A stretch of DNA of 28,981 bases from Candidatus Gastranaerophilales bacterium (lineage in GTDB: Bacteria > Cyanobacteriota > Vampirovibrionia > Gastranaerophilales > Gastranaerophilaceae). The stretch is from assembly GCA_910587245.1 (NCBI GenBank), contig CAJULX010000024.1, positions 1 to 28,981 of the forward strand, written 5' to 3'. Of the stretch, positions 14,634 through 23,540 are shown in pieces. The position numbers and the translations under genes were made by a program. The notes beneath the pieces were generated by a model. It saw nothing but the letters and a program-made list of their open reading frames with translations, ran no database searches and was not told the origin of the DNA. The stretch's first letter is position 1, and every line of letters starts with the position of its first letter.

Positions 14634-16559
14634 ATGGATATTATTCAAAATTTATGGATGCTTTTAATACTTCCGCTTATGGCCTCATTTTTCATACTTT
14701 TTCCGCAAAATCAATTGTCATACCCGAAAAGACGTATAATTATGTTCTTAACGCTTTTTTCATCCGGAATGTCTTTGCTTTTAAGCTTAATTTGTGCACA
14801 CCACCTCATAGTACACCCGAATGAATTTATCGAATCAAATATTTTGTTTTTAAATGCAGGTGCTTTTAAAATTCATCTCGGGGTATTTTTGGATAATATT
14901 TCGGCATTTATGCTTTTTGTGTTGTACGCCGTAAGTCTTCCCGTATGCGCTTTTTCATATAATTATATGAAAAACGAGGAAGGTTTTAACAGGTATTTTA
15001 TATTTTTAAATCTGTTTATTTTTTCAATGGCAGGGCTTATTTTAAGCACAAATTTAATTCAATTCTATATTTTCCTTGAATTAATCGGGGTTTTCAGCTA
15101 TCTTTTAATCGGATTTTATTATAAAAATACTGTTGCCCAAAGAGCTGCAAGAAAATCTTTCTTAATAAACAGAATAGGTGATTTTGCTTTATTTAGCGCT
15201 ATTCTTGGTTTTACATATTTTGCAATGCAGGATAGAGAAGGAATAATATATCCGCTTTTAAGCCTGAATGATGTGAATTCATGGGGATTCCTTGCTTATG
15301 TACAGCTTGGAGCCGTTTTATACACAGGAATTTGCCTTCTTTTAACACTTTGCGCCTTTGTAAAAGCTGCCCAGATTCCTTTTCAAATCTGGCTTTTGGA
15401 GGCTATGCAGGCACCTGCGCCGATTAATGCTTTAATCCATGGTGCAATGATGACCGGAGCCGGAGTTTATTTGTTAATCAGAGTTTATCCCGCTTTAATA
15501 TTATCTCCCGTAATTTTAAAAATAATTGCATTTATAGGCATTTTTACCGCCATTATATGCGGGCTTATTGCAATTACACAGAATGACGTTAAAAAAATTC
15601 TTGCCTTTTCAACTTCGTCACAAACCGGGCTGATGATGACGGCACTTGGCTGCGGAGCTTTCAGCGGGGCTGTTTTCCATCTTGGAATGCACAGTATAAC
15701 AAAAGCGATGATGTTTTTAATCGCAGGGGTAATTATCCAAAAAACTTTAACCTCAAACATTAAATTTCTCGGCAATTTAAGGGAATATTTCCCGATACTT
15801 GCCGCAGGCTGGCTTTTAGGGGCTGTATCGCTGCCCGGGTTTTTCTTTAGCGGTTTTTATTCCAAGGAAATAATCATAAGCCATCTTTACAGTTCAAATC
15901 AGTTTTTATACCTCGGTTTGTTTGTATTTGCAGGCATTTTAAGCATACTGTATCTGTTTAGAAGTTATTTTTTAATATTCGAAGGACATTATAAAGGCTC
16001 TATCGACCTTTCAAAAAATGAAGAACTGCCGTATAACGGCATTAATATGTGGCTGCTTGCGCCTATGGGTGTCCTTGCCTTTTTAAGTGCATTTTTCGGC
16101 GGATTTCTTGCACCCGATTTTCAAAGATATATCTATATCATAAGACAGAAATTTTATCTTATAAGACATCCTGAGCTTGAAATTTCACTGTTTATAATTG
16201 CCGCAGCCATGATATATATCATGTGGCAGATATATGGAATGAAAAGATTTAAAATAAAGAAAATCCGTTTCGTATACAGGCTTATCGTATTTCAATTCTA
16301 TATTAATAAAATTTTCGAAGCCTTATATCAAATTTTAATAAAAGGAATTGCAAAAACAGCGGAAGCTATAGATAAATATGTTATAGGCGGTTTTTATATC
16401 CTGCTTTCACAGATTGTGCGCTTCGGCTCATATTTAAGTTTAAGAAATCAAACAGGCAATATTAATTCATACATCTTCTGTTCGTTTGTTTTTATCACAT
16501 TAATGCTTTTATGCGCTGTAATGGTATATTTTAAGGGGCTTTCTAACTATGGCGGTTAA
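14634..16559 (+). CDS. nuoL: Complex I subunit NuoL (ND5), key residues intact
   Basis: The 641-aa antiporter-like subunit has about 16 membrane helices including the C-terminal extension that forms the lateral helix. The pumping residues are all present: E149 (IFLELIGVFSYLLIGFYY), D183 (NRIGDFA), K244 (FVKAAQIPFQIW), H269 (NALIHGAMM), K357 (HSITKAMMFLIAG) and K411 (FYSKEII). They correspond to E144, D178, K229, H254, K342 and K399 of E. coli NuoL. This contrasts with NuoH, NuoK and NuoM in the same operon. GGAGG ends a short distance before the ATG. Role: distal proton or sodium translocation. Confidence 0.95.
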   Translation: MDIIQNLWMLLILPLMASFFILFPQNQLSYPKRRIIMFLTLFSSGMSLLLSLICAHHLIVHPNEFIESNILFLNAGAFKIHLGVFLDNISAFMLFVLYAVSLPVCAFSYNYMKNEEGFNRYFIFLNLFIFSMAGLILSTNLIQFYIFLELIGVFSYLLIGFYYKNTVAQRAARKSFLINRIGDFALFSAILGFTYFAMQDREGIIYPLLSLNDVNSWGFLAYVQLGAVLYTGICLLLTLCAFVKAAQIPFQIWLLEAMQAPAPINALIHGAMMTGAGVYLLIRVYPALILSPVILKIIAFIGIFTAIICGLIAITQNDVKKILAFSTSSQTGLMMTALGCGAFSGAVFHLGMHSITKAMMFLIAGVIIQKTLTSNIKFLGNLREYFPILAAGWLLGAVSLPGFFFSGFYSKEIIISHLYSSNQFLYLGLFVFAGILSILYLFRSYFLIFEGHYKGSIDLSKNEELPYNGINMWLLAPMGVLAFLSAFFGGFLAPDFQRYIYIIRQKFYLIRHPELEISLFIIAAAMIYIMWQIYGMKRFKIKKIRFVYRLIVFQFYINKIFEALYQILIKGIAKTAEAIDKYVIGGFYILLSQIVRFGSYLSLRNQTGNINSYIFCSFVFITLMLLCAVMVYFKGLSNYGG

Positions 16560-18096
16560 TTTTATCTTTAGTTGTTTAAATATTTTTGCACTTGTTTTAT
16601 TACCTGTATTTGCAGGTTTAACGATAGTTTCACCATTTTTCCCGAACAGCGTTGTAAAAATAAGACGCTTTGCAAAGGGTTTCTGTATTTTTAACCTTAT
16701 CTACACAATGTTTTTTATGCTCTTTATAAATACCGAAGCCGCAGCTTTCGGTTTTACAAAAGCTTTGCCCTTTGATATTATTCCGCAATTAAACATATCA
16801 ATATCTTTCGGGCTGGACAGTTTTTCAGGGTTAATGTGCCTTTTAACTTCTTTCATTATGCTTTTGGCTCTGATGGCATCAAAAACAATGATAAACTCCA
16901 AATACAAGTTTTATTATTCGTTAATGCTTATTTTGCAAGGTGTAACCACGGGAATTTTTGCCGCAAACGATTTATTTACATTCTCAATATTCTGGCTGCT
17001 TGAAATTCCTGTTGTATATTTTCTTGTTTCAATATGGGGCGGAAATGCCGCAAAAGAAAGTGCTTTTAAATACGCAATATTTACTTTTTCAGGCTCAATT
17101 TTAATGCTGTTATCCGCTGCTCTTATCTGCGCCTATGGTAAAGATGCCGGAATGATTTTAAATTTTGGAGAATTGATAAAAAATGCGGTTAATTTCCCGA
17201 TAGTGCTTCAATTAACGGCTTGTACGGGATTTTTAGCAGCTTTTATTTTAAAAATACCGGTATTCCCGTTTCATATATGGTTAAAAGATACTCTAAATAA
17301 AGCACCCGCGCCGGTTTCCATGGTTCTTGCCGCAATTACGCTAAAAACAGGCGCATACGGATTAATCAGAATAAACCTTCAAATGTTTTATGAAATTTTC
17401 CAGCTGATGGCACCGGTTCTTATTATCCTCGGTGCAATAGGCATGGTTTATACTTCATACTGCGCCTTGAATCAGAATGATATTAAAAAAATTATTTCAT
17501 ATTCTACAATTGCACATATGGGGGTAATCGTAATCGGGATATGTTCATACACTGAATTCGGGCTTAACGGCGCAATATTTTATATGATAGCCCACGGGCT
17601 TATTTCAGCGGGGCTGTTTATGGGACAGGGAATAATCCGCCAAAAATTTAAAACAGGAAAACTTAAACTTCTTGGCGGAATTTCGGCTTATATCCCTGAA
17701 ATTACAATATTAATGCTGATTTTATGCGGCTCATATATTGCAATTCCTTTTACAATGGGCTTTAGCGGGCAGATTTTATCTCTTGCGGGCGGATTTTCCT
17801 CTCCGCTAATTGAAAAAGGATTCTTCGCGGCAAATTTAATACAAATGTTTGTTATATTTGCATCTTTATGTATAATTCTTTCTGCCGCATACACTTTAAG
17901 ACTGCTGCATAAAACCTTCTTTTCTCTTGAAGAGTACGATTTCGGCAAAATACAGCTTTCGAATCATCAGACGGCTATACTTGCCCTGCTTGCATTTGCT
18001 GTAATTATTTTCGGAATTTATCCGAACGGAATAACGGATAATATTTCGTTTTTCTCAAATTTTAATATAAACACCATCTTAGAAAATATATTTTAA
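16549..18096 (+). CDS. nuoM: Complex I subunit NuoM (ND4), two glutamates changed
   Basis: The 515-aa antiporter-like subunit has about 14 helices. K235 (FILKIPVFPFHIW) and K266 (ITLKTGAYGLIR) match K234 and K265 of E. coli, and the discontinuous helix 7 block is clear. The helix 5 glutamate (FFWEMMLVPMYF in E. coli, E144) is replaced: here FWLLEIPVVYF puts leucine at that place and a glutamate two residues on (E152). The helix 12 glutamate (E407 in E. coli, NFVGEF) is Q408 (GFSGQILSL). Its ATG lies inside the end of nuoL (11-base overlap), so translation is coupled. Pumping is likely weakened or rerouted (inference). Confidence 0.93.
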   Translation: MAVNFIFSCLNIFALVLLPVFAGLTIVSPFFPNSVVKIRRFAKGFCIFNLIYTMFFMLFINTEAAAFGFTKALPFDIIPQLNISISFGLDSFSGLMCLLTSFIMLLALMASKTMINSKYKFYYSLMLILQGVTTGIFAANDLFTFSIFWLLEIPVVYFLVSIWGGNAAKESAFKYAIFTFSGSILMLLSAALICAYGKDAGMILNFGELIKNAVNFPIVLQLTACTGFLAAFILKIPVFPFHIWLKDTLNKAPAPVSMVLAAITLKTGAYGLIRINLQMFYEIFQLMAPVLIILGAIGMVYTSYCALNQNDIKKIISYSTIAHMGVIVIGICSYTEFGLNGAIFYMIAHGLISAGLFMGQGIIRQKFKTGKLKLLGGISAYIPEITILMLILCGSYIAIPFTMGFSGQILSLAGGFSSPLIEKGFFAANLIQMFVIFASLCIILSAAYTLRLLHKTFFSLEEYDFGKIQLSNHQTAILALLAFAVIIFGIYPNGITDNISFFSNFNINTILENIF

Positions 18097-18113
18097 GGGA
18101 GCATAAGCTTAAA

Positions 18114-19703
18114 ATGAATACTTTTGATATTACATATTTTATACCTGATTTTATACTGTTTTTCGGAATTATCTTATTAACTTTTATAGGTTTCAGAGCA
18201 AAAAATCTTGCCCCGAAATGGCACCTGAGATTATTAAATACGGTTCTCTGCCTTATGCTTTTATCTTATATACCGTTTTTATCGGGGTTTTTAAAGTTAA
18301 CAAATCTTGATATATTTTCAAACCTTGCTCCGTTTAAAGATTACAATTTAACCTGTCTTTACGGTTCAATCAATATCACCCCTTTGAATTTATTTTTCAA
18401 ATTTTTAATTACAATATCAGCATTTTTAGCTTCGCTTTTATCTTTTGGTTTTGTAAAAAAATTAAACAGAAAAATATCAAATTTTACATCCCTTTTCCTC
18501 ACGGCGCTTCTCGGAGGATACGGGGTTTGCATTTCCGGAGATTTAATAACACTTTTTTTATCGCTTGAAATTTCATCTCTGGCGCTCTGTTTTTTAATTT
18601 CATCTTTTTATAATAAAAAAGACAGAGAAAAAAATTCCCTTGAAGCAGGGCTAAAATACTTTATTATAAACGGAGTTTCAAGCACCTTTATCCTTCTTGG
18701 AATAAGCTATATCTATATGACACTGGGCACGGTGAATTTTTCCGATATAAACACAATGATGATAAATAAAATTCTGCCCGCATCGCCCCTTCTAAATGCA
18801 GGCAATATTTTATTTTTCCTTGCGCTTACATGTAAACTCGGAGTCTTTCCTTTCTACATCTGGGTTATGGATATATTCAAGGGGTCAAATTATGCGGCGG
18901 GACTTTTTATTTCATCCGTTATTCAGCCGTTGGGTGCTGTCGCTCTTATTAAAACCGCCTGCACGCTGGGATGTTTCGGCAGTATTTTAAACTTTGCGCT
19001 CATTTTCTGCTCAATAATTACTCTTATTTTAGGAAACTTTATTGCGCTTCGAATAGTAAAAAAAGAAGGTGATATTAAAGATTTTCTTGCGGCGTTATCC
19101 GTTTCAAATCTCGGATATATTTTCCTTGGCACGGCATTTTTTACAAAAAGCTCCATTATGGCTTCAATATATTTTCTTATTATATATTTAATTACAAATT
19201 TCGGAATATGGGCGGCTTTTATGCTCATAGCGAGAAATTTAAGAAAATATACGGTTAAAAATGAGATTTCAAAATATGAATCGCAGTACGGCTCAAAAAA
19301 ACTCTATGTAGATGAAAATTTAGGTTCAATCAGGGGTATAGCCTATATAAGTCCGTTTTTTGCGGCAATTTTTACAATATGTATCTTATCAAATGCAGGT
19401 TTGCCTGTTATGGCAGGTTTTAACGCTAAGTTTTACATTTTTGCAAATATCTTAAAATGCGGTATATGGAGCGTTAATACTCTTGTTTTTGCAGTATTTG
19501 CAAGCATTATCTCCGCCTGCTGTTCATTCAGATTAATACATATAATATTCCAAAAACCGGATAACCTTAAAATTTACAAAAGAAAGCTTATATTCGATAA
19601 GATAAACATCTATGTTTTTATACTCTCATCTGCGGCATTTCTTTTAATAGCAGGTTTTTTCCTATCAGCTCCCGTTATCAATATAATAAATAATCTTATA
19701 TAA
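18114..19703 (+). CDS. nuoN: Complex I subunit NuoN (ND2)
   Basis: The 529-aa subunit has about 14 helices and closes the operon. E152 (LFLSLEISSLALCFL) and K241 (LTCKLGVFPFYIW) match the conserved Glu/Lys pair, and the late-helix lysine is in AGFNAKFYIF. The histidine of PFHxW (H224 in E. coli) is Tyr248, and the central lysine of helix 8 (K247 in E. coli, SKIA) is Gln271 (SSVIQPLGA). A hydrophilic cytoplasmic insert (about 375-405, KYTVKNEISKYESQYGSKK) is unusual. It follows nuoM by 17 bases with AAGGGAG upstream. The sequence is more divergent than NuoL. Confidence 0.9.
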   Translation: MNTFDITYFIPDFILFFGIILLTFIGFRAKNLAPKWHLRLLNTVLCLMLLSYIPFLSGFLKLTNLDIFSNLAPFKDYNLTCLYGSINITPLNLFFKFLITISAFLASLLSFGFVKKLNRKISNFTSLFLTALLGGYGVCISGDLITLFLSLEISSLALCFLISSFYNKKDREKNSLEAGLKYFIINGVSSTFILLGISYIYMTLGTVNFSDINTMMINKILPASPLLNAGNILFFLALTCKLGVFPFYIWVMDIFKGSNYAAGLFISSVIQPLGAVALIKTACTLGCFGSILNFALIFCSIITLILGNFIALRIVKKEGDIKDFLAALSVSNLGYIFLGTAFFTKSSIMASIYFLIIYLITNFGIWAAFMLIARNLRKYTVKNEISKYESQYGSKKLYVDENLGSIRGIAYISPFFAAIFTICILSNAGLPVMAGFNAKFYIFANILKCGIWSVNTLVFAVFASIISACCSFRLIHIIFQKPDNLKIYKRKLIFDKINIYVFILSSAAFLLIAGFFLSAPVINIINNLI

Positions 19704-19706
19704 TTT

Positions 19707-19736
19707 AAAAAGCCCTTTTTTAAAAAAGGGCTTTTT
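19707..19736. terminator. Bidirectional terminator between nuoN and the 154-aa gene
   Basis: A 30-base perfect inverted repeat (AAAAAGCCCTTTTTT then its complement) begins 3 bases after the nuoN stop. The GGGC core has poly-T on both sides, so it can end transcription of nuo from the left and of the secreted-protein gene from the right. Confidence 0.92.
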
Positions 19737-19759
19737 TGTTTAACTTATTTTTAAATTAA

Positions 19760-20224
19760 TTACAGTGAATCAATTTCTTCATCGAGCGTTGTTGAGGCTT
19801 CTTCTTCAATAACCTGGTCAACGTTAACATCTTCAACTTCGCCTTTTGCTTCTTTCACTTTCTTTGTTGAAACAGCGGGCATATCACCTTCCATCCAGCC
19901 CCATTCGTTGCTGAAATTAATGTTGTGTCTGCCGAACATTTCATCATCCTGATTAGGGTCAAACCATCTTTTAATGAAGCTGTACCATTTTAGTTTATCG
20001 CTTCCGTTGCAATCAGCATAAGGGTCATGGTTATAATATGTATCAACGGTGCCTTTAGAATGATTATATCTTACAACATCGGTTACTTTGCTCATTTCTT
20101 TAGAAAAGCCTTCAGATTGAATAGAGGGAACGGTCGCCATATCTTCAGCCTGAAAAGAAGCAAAAGCACCTGAAGTTAATCCTAAACTGCCTAAAATGCA
20201 AAGCGTTATTGCAAATTTTTTCAT
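19760..20224 (-). CDS. Secreted hypothetical protein, 154 aa
   Basis: I do not recognise a family. A clear Sec signal peptide (MKKFAITLCILGSLGLTSGAFA, cleavage before SFQAED) is followed by an acidic mature chain of about 132 aa. The middle is aromatic-rich (DTYYNHDPYADCNGSDKLKW, YSFIKRWFDPNQDDEMFGRH) with a single cysteine. The C-terminus is very acidic (EDVNVDQVIEEEASTTLDEE). There is no lipobox or membrane segment, so it is likely periplasmic or exported. GAGGA precedes the ATG and a good promoter lies 37 bases upstream, so it is transcribed alone, and probably well. Confidence 0.75.
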   Translation of the reverse strand: MKKFAITLCILGSLGLTSGAFASFQAEDMATVPSIQSEGFSKEMSKVTDVVRYNHSKGTVDTYYNHDPYADCNGSDKLKWYSFIKRWFDPNQDDEMFGRHNINFSNEWGWMEGDMPAVSTKKVKEAKGEVEDVNVDQVIEEEASTTLDEEIDSL

Positions 20225-20267
20225 AATGTAAAATCCTCAAATTAAATACTTTTTATTTATTACTATT

Positions 20268-20296
20268 ATTATATATTATTATCAGTTTTTAACCAA
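20268..20296 (-). promoter_or_regulatory. Promoter of the secreted 154-aa protein gene
   Basis: On the minus strand TTGGTT (20291-20296) and a perfect TATAAT (20268-20273) are separated by exactly 17 bases. The start near 20261 gives a leader of about 37 bases with the GAGGA ribosome site. Confidence 0.65.
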
Positions 20297-20314
20297 CCGT
20301 TTAATGTAATTTTT

Positions 20315-21385
20315 TTAATTAAAATCTTGAATTATTATATTTTCAAACTCATCGAGCAAGTTTTCTTCTTTAACTTTCTTAATTAAAACTCCTTTTTTGA
20401 AAATATATCCTTCGCCGATTGCGCCCGCAACGCCATAATCGGCATCTTTTGCTTCATTGGGGCCGTTAACGGGGCAGCCCATTGTTGCAATTGTAACAGA
20501 TTTTTTCATTTTTTTAAATCGTTCATCAAATTTATTTTTAAACCTGTCTTCCACCTTGTGCGCAAGAGAGATTAAATCAATTTGGCATCTTCCGCATGTG
20601 GGGCAGGATACAAAATTTATCCCCTCATTCCTTAATTTCAAAGCTTTTAATATATCAAGCCCTGCGTGCACTTCTTCAACAGGGTTTTCCGTTAAAGAAA
20701 CCCTTATTGTATCGCCAATACCTTGAGATAAAAGACTCCCGAGCCCTATAGCGGATTTTATTATGCCGCCTCTTAAAGTTCCCGCTTCCGTCACCCCTAA
20801 ATGCAAAGGATACGGAATCTCTTTATATATCATTCTATAGGCATCAATTGTTGTCTGCACATCAGATGATTTTAAAGAAACTTTAATTAAATGAAAATCG
20901 TTATCTTCTAAAATTTTAATATGTGAAAGTGCGCTTTTTACCATCTTCTGTGCGAGAGTTAAAGTTTTATCTTCAATTAAATATTTTTCCAAAGAACCGC
21001 CGTTTACACCTATTCTTATGGGTGTCTGCGTTTTTTTTGCCATATCAACCACCCTTTTAACGTGGTCTTCTCCTCCTATGTTCCCGGGGTTTAGGCGAAG
21101 CGCGTCAATCCCCGCTTCCATAGCGGAAAGCGCCAGTCTGTAGTCAAAATGAATATCTGCAACAAGCGGCACGGGGCTTTTTTGTTTAATTTCTTTAAGA
21201 GCAGCTGCACAGTCTTTATTTAAAACAGCAAGGCGTACAATATCGCACCCTGCATCCGCAAGCTCGTTTATCTGGGACAAAGTGGCTTCAATATTGTCCG
21301 TTTTTGTATTTGTCATAGATTGAACGGAAACGGGTGCACCGCCTCCTATTTTTATATCCCCTATTTTTATTTGAATCTTTTCCAT
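20315..21385 (-). CDS. ispG: 4-Hydroxy-3-methylbut-2-enyl diphosphate synthase (MEP pathway)
   Basis: The 356-aa protein is IspG/GcpE of the compact bacterial type. It has the TIM-barrel N-terminal half (GAPVSVQSMTNTKT, VRLAVLNKDCA, VADIHFDYRLAL, LRLNPGNIGG). The C-terminal 4Fe-4S domain has ligands C261 and C264 (SCPTCGRC), C304 and E311 (MGCPVNGPNEAKDADYG). It converts MEcPP to HMBPP in isoprenoid synthesis using reduced ferredoxin or flavodoxin. The ribosome site AAGAAG precedes the ATG. It diverges from the phosphoesterase gene across 44 bases, so their promoters overlap. Confidence 0.97.
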   Translation of the reverse strand: MEKIQIKIGDIKIGGGAPVSVQSMTNTKTDNIEATLSQINELADAGCDIVRLAVLNKDCAAALKEIKQKSPVPLVADIHFDYRLALSAMEAGIDALRLNPGNIGGEDHVKRVVDMAKKTQTPIRIGVNGGSLEKYLIEDKTLTLAQKMVKSALSHIKILEDNDFHLIKVSLKSSDVQTTIDAYRMIYKEIPYPLHLGVTEAGTLRGGIIKSAIGLGSLLSQGIGDTIRVSLTENPVEEVHAGLDILKALKLRNEGINFVSCPTCGRCQIDLISLAHKVEDRFKNKFDERFKKMKKSVTIATMGCPVNGPNEAKDADYGVAGAIGEGYIFKKGVLIKKVKEENLLDEFENIIIQDFN

Positions 21386-21414
21386 AAAATTTACTTCTTT
21401 CTTTTGTGTTTTTA

Positions 21415-21429
21415 TGATAAAATCATACC
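21415..21429 (+). promoter_or_regulatory. Extended -10 promoter for a probable leaderless mRNA
   Basis: TGATAAAAT (21415-21423) is an extended -10 box and is followed by exactly six bases (CATACC) and then the ATG at 21430. There is no Shine-Dalgarno sequence. Transcription would begin at or next to the A of the start codon. Confidence 0.5.
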
Positions 21430-22179
21430 ATGAAAATTGCTATTATATCAGATGTACACGGAAATAAACTCGCACTGGATGCGGTTTTAGACGATATTGA
21501 AAAACAACACTGTGATAAAATATTCTGCCTTGGCGATATTGCAATGGCAGGATATGACCCGAATTACACCATTGAAAAAATGATGGAAATGCAAATTACC
21601 ATGGGCCGCAATTTTGAAATCATTCAAGGCAATACCGATAAATTAATTACACAATATTCGGATACAAAATTTCTGGAAGTAAGCAAAAAATCTTCCCCCA
21701 TGGCACACGCTCTTGCAAATGATGTATTAATCATCAAAAAAGAAAATGTTAATTTTTTAAGAGGTCTGCCGCAGGATAAAATGGTAGATATAAAGTATAA
21801 AAAAAGAACAATGAGGCTTCATCTGGTGCACGGTTCGCCGAGACGCCAGGATGAAAATATTTATCCTTATCTTGAAATGAGCAAGGTTGAAAGCATTGTT
21901 TCAAGGTCATTTTCAGATGTTGTTTTTTGCGGGCATACGCATATCCCATGCGGTTTTGTTTTAAATTCGGGACAGCAGGTAATAAATGTCGGCAGTGTAG
22001 GACGTTCCATGATTCCTGCAAGAATGCCCGTTTATGTTGTTTTGAAAATTAATGACAACGGAACATTTGAAATTGAACATAAATTTATAAATTACGATAA
22101 TAAAAAAGCAAGCCGTCTAATAGCAGACAGGGGCTTTACGGGCGCTGATGAACTTGCAAAGATGTTTTTAGCGGAATAA
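21430..22179 (+). CDS. Calcineurin-like metallophosphoesterase (YfcE/MJ0936-like)
   Basis: The 249-aa protein carries the full metallophosphoesterase motif set: D8 and H10 (ISDVHGN), D36 (CLGDIAMAG), N68 (QGNTDK), H134 (LVHGSPR) and H169/H171 (FCGHTHIP). The family (YfcE, MJ0936) hydrolyses phosphodiesters or phosphomonoesters with two metal ions; natural substrates are often unknown. GHTHIPC followed by VINVGSVGRSM is typical of this branch. It appears to start without a leader (TAAAAT six bases before ATG) and is followed after 21 bases by a TPR gene, probably in one transcript. Cytoplasmic. Confidence 0.9.
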   Translation: MKIAIISDVHGNKLALDAVLDDIEKQHCDKIFCLGDIAMAGYDPNYTIEKMMEMQITMGRNFEIIQGNTDKLITQYSDTKFLEVSKKSSPMAHALANDVLIIKKENVNFLRGLPQDKMVDIKYKKRTMRLHLVHGSPRRQDENIYPYLEMSKVESIVSRSFSDVVFCGHTHIPCGFVLNSGQQVINVGSVGRSMIPARMPVYVVLKINDNGTFEIEHKFINYDNKKASRLIADRGFTGADELAKMFLAE

Positions 22180-22200
22180 TAGAGTTTTTAAGGATAAATA

Positions 22201-23382
22201 ATGGCACAGGATTTACAAGATATTCATAATAATGCTTCAGACGCTATGGCTGAAGGCAACACGCAAAAAGCGATAGAATTGTATAACGAAATTTTGACTA
22301 TTGAACCGACGGACGAAATTGCTCTCGGGCAGTTGATGGATTTATATTTTGAAACCGATAAATTTCAATATTATTTAATGCGCGCAAATTATAACGTTGT
22401 AAATCAAAAATTTGAACATGCTATAAATGATACAAAAAAAGCATTAAATATCGACCCGAATTCAATCGATGCAAGGGTTAAGCTTGCCCGTCTTTACCGT
22501 GTTGCAAATAAAAATTTAAAATCAATTGATGAATTTAATAAAATAATCGAACTTGAACCTAATTCCAAAGAAAGCTATCTTGAACTTATTGATTTATATA
22601 CACTTGAAGATGCAAAAGAAAGTGCCGTGGGTATTGCAAGAAAAGCAGCGGAACAATTTCCTGATGATATAGGCTTTAAAAATGTTGTTGCAAAACTGTA
22701 TTACGATTTAGCTATGTATAAAGAAGCTCTTGATTTTGTAACGGATAAAAATTTAAAAACCAAAATTTTATTGCAGGACGGACAGAATGAAGAGGCTAAA
22801 GCCGTTCTTGATACAATGAATCCGCAGATTAAAGATGAAAAAGCGGCATACAAGCTTTTGCTTGCCGAATATTTTTATAATAAAGACGATTTTAATGCTT
22901 CCCTTGAAGCAATTGAGGATTACATTAAGCTTATGGGGCCAAATGCTATATCATTCCAGATGAAAGCGCTTTGCTATGAAGGCTTGAATGATGAATTTAT
23001 GGCCGCCGTAAATTTCGGTTATATGAAAAAAGCACAGAATAAAAACGATGAAGCTATTGTTGAATTCAACCATGCACACTCTTTAAATAAAAAAGATAAA
23101 AATGTTTTAATAGAACTTGCAAATCTTTATATGAACCTCGGCGAAAAATATACGGCAATGGATTTTTGGAATGCCGTATACGAATTGGATGGAGATTCTC
23201 ATGCTAAAGAAATTCTCGGAGATTTTTATTTCAAAGAGGGTGATTACAGAATGGCTGAAAAATACGGCAAGGTAAAAGAAGGCAAAAACATTCCCGACCC
23301 TCAAAACAAAAATTACAATGAAGCAGAAGTTGAAGACGAGGGATTAATAGAAAAAATTATCGGCTTCTTCACAAGAAAATAA
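22201..23382 (+). CDS. Tetratricopeptide-repeat protein, 393 aa
   Basis: Residues 5-355 are TPR units in series: for example AIELYNEILTIEPTDEIALG, AINDTKKALNIDPNSIDARV, SIDEFNKIIELEPNSKESYL, AIVEFNHAHSLNKKDKNVLI and TAMDFWNAVYELDGDSHAKE. There is no signal peptide. The last 12 residues (LIEKIIGFFTRK) form a short amphipathic helix that could touch the membrane. AAGGAT sits before the ATG, and it follows the phosphoesterase gene by 21 bases. TPR proteins are scaffolds; no partner can be named from sequence. Confidence 0.88.
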   Translation: MAQDLQDIHNNASDAMAEGNTQKAIELYNEILTIEPTDEIALGQLMDLYFETDKFQYYLMRANYNVVNQKFEHAINDTKKALNIDPNSIDARVKLARLYRVANKNLKSIDEFNKIIELEPNSKESYLELIDLYTLEDAKESAVGIARKAAEQFPDDIGFKNVVAKLYYDLAMYKEALDFVTDKNLKTKILLQDGQNEEAKAVLDTMNPQIKDEKAAYKLLLAEYFYNKDDFNASLEAIEDYIKLMGPNAISFQMKALCYEGLNDEFMAAVNFGYMKKAQNKNDEAIVEFNHAHSLNKKDKNVLIELANLYMNLGEKYTAMDFWNAVYELDGDSHAKEILGDFYFKEGDYRMAEKYGKVKEGKNIPDPQNKNYNEAEVEDEGLIEKIIGFFTRK

Positions 23383-23389
23383 GGTTTTT

Positions 23390-23407
23390 AGCAGGATTTT
23401 TCACCAT
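23390..23407. other. Short intergenic stretch after the TPR gene
   Basis: The 158-base gap from 23383 to 23540 holds no gene. It contains the inverted repeat and HLR1-like boxes listed separately, and a TACAAT -10 candidate at 23503-23508. At its end, AGGAATACTCCT (23520-23531) could pair AGGA with TCCT and partly hide the ribosome site of the next gene. Confidence 0.3.
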
Positions 23408-23424
23408 TTAATATAAAATCTTTA

Positions 23425-23466
23425 TGTTTAAACTTTTGTAACGCTTTTGTTATAAAAGTTTTCAAA
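23425..23466. promoter_or_regulatory. Inverted repeat made of two facing HLR1-like boxes
   Basis: AACTTTTGTAAC (23431-23442) pairs with GTTATAAAAGTT (23449-23460), with one G-T wobble and a 6-base loop. The same bases form two HLR1-like 18-mers pointing outward: minus strand 23425-23442 (GTTACAAAAGTTTAAACA) and plus strand 23449-23466 (GTTATAAAAGTTTTCAAA), each 14 of 16 fixed positions. It lies about 60 bases upstream of the TACAAT box of the next gene. Only two T bases follow the stem, so a terminator for the TPR gene is possible but weaker. Confidence 0.4.
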
Positions 23467-23540
23467 TGCATACTTTTTTATTTTTACGGGTTTTATAGCA
23501 AATACAATTTACAACATAAAAGGAATACTCCTAAAATACC

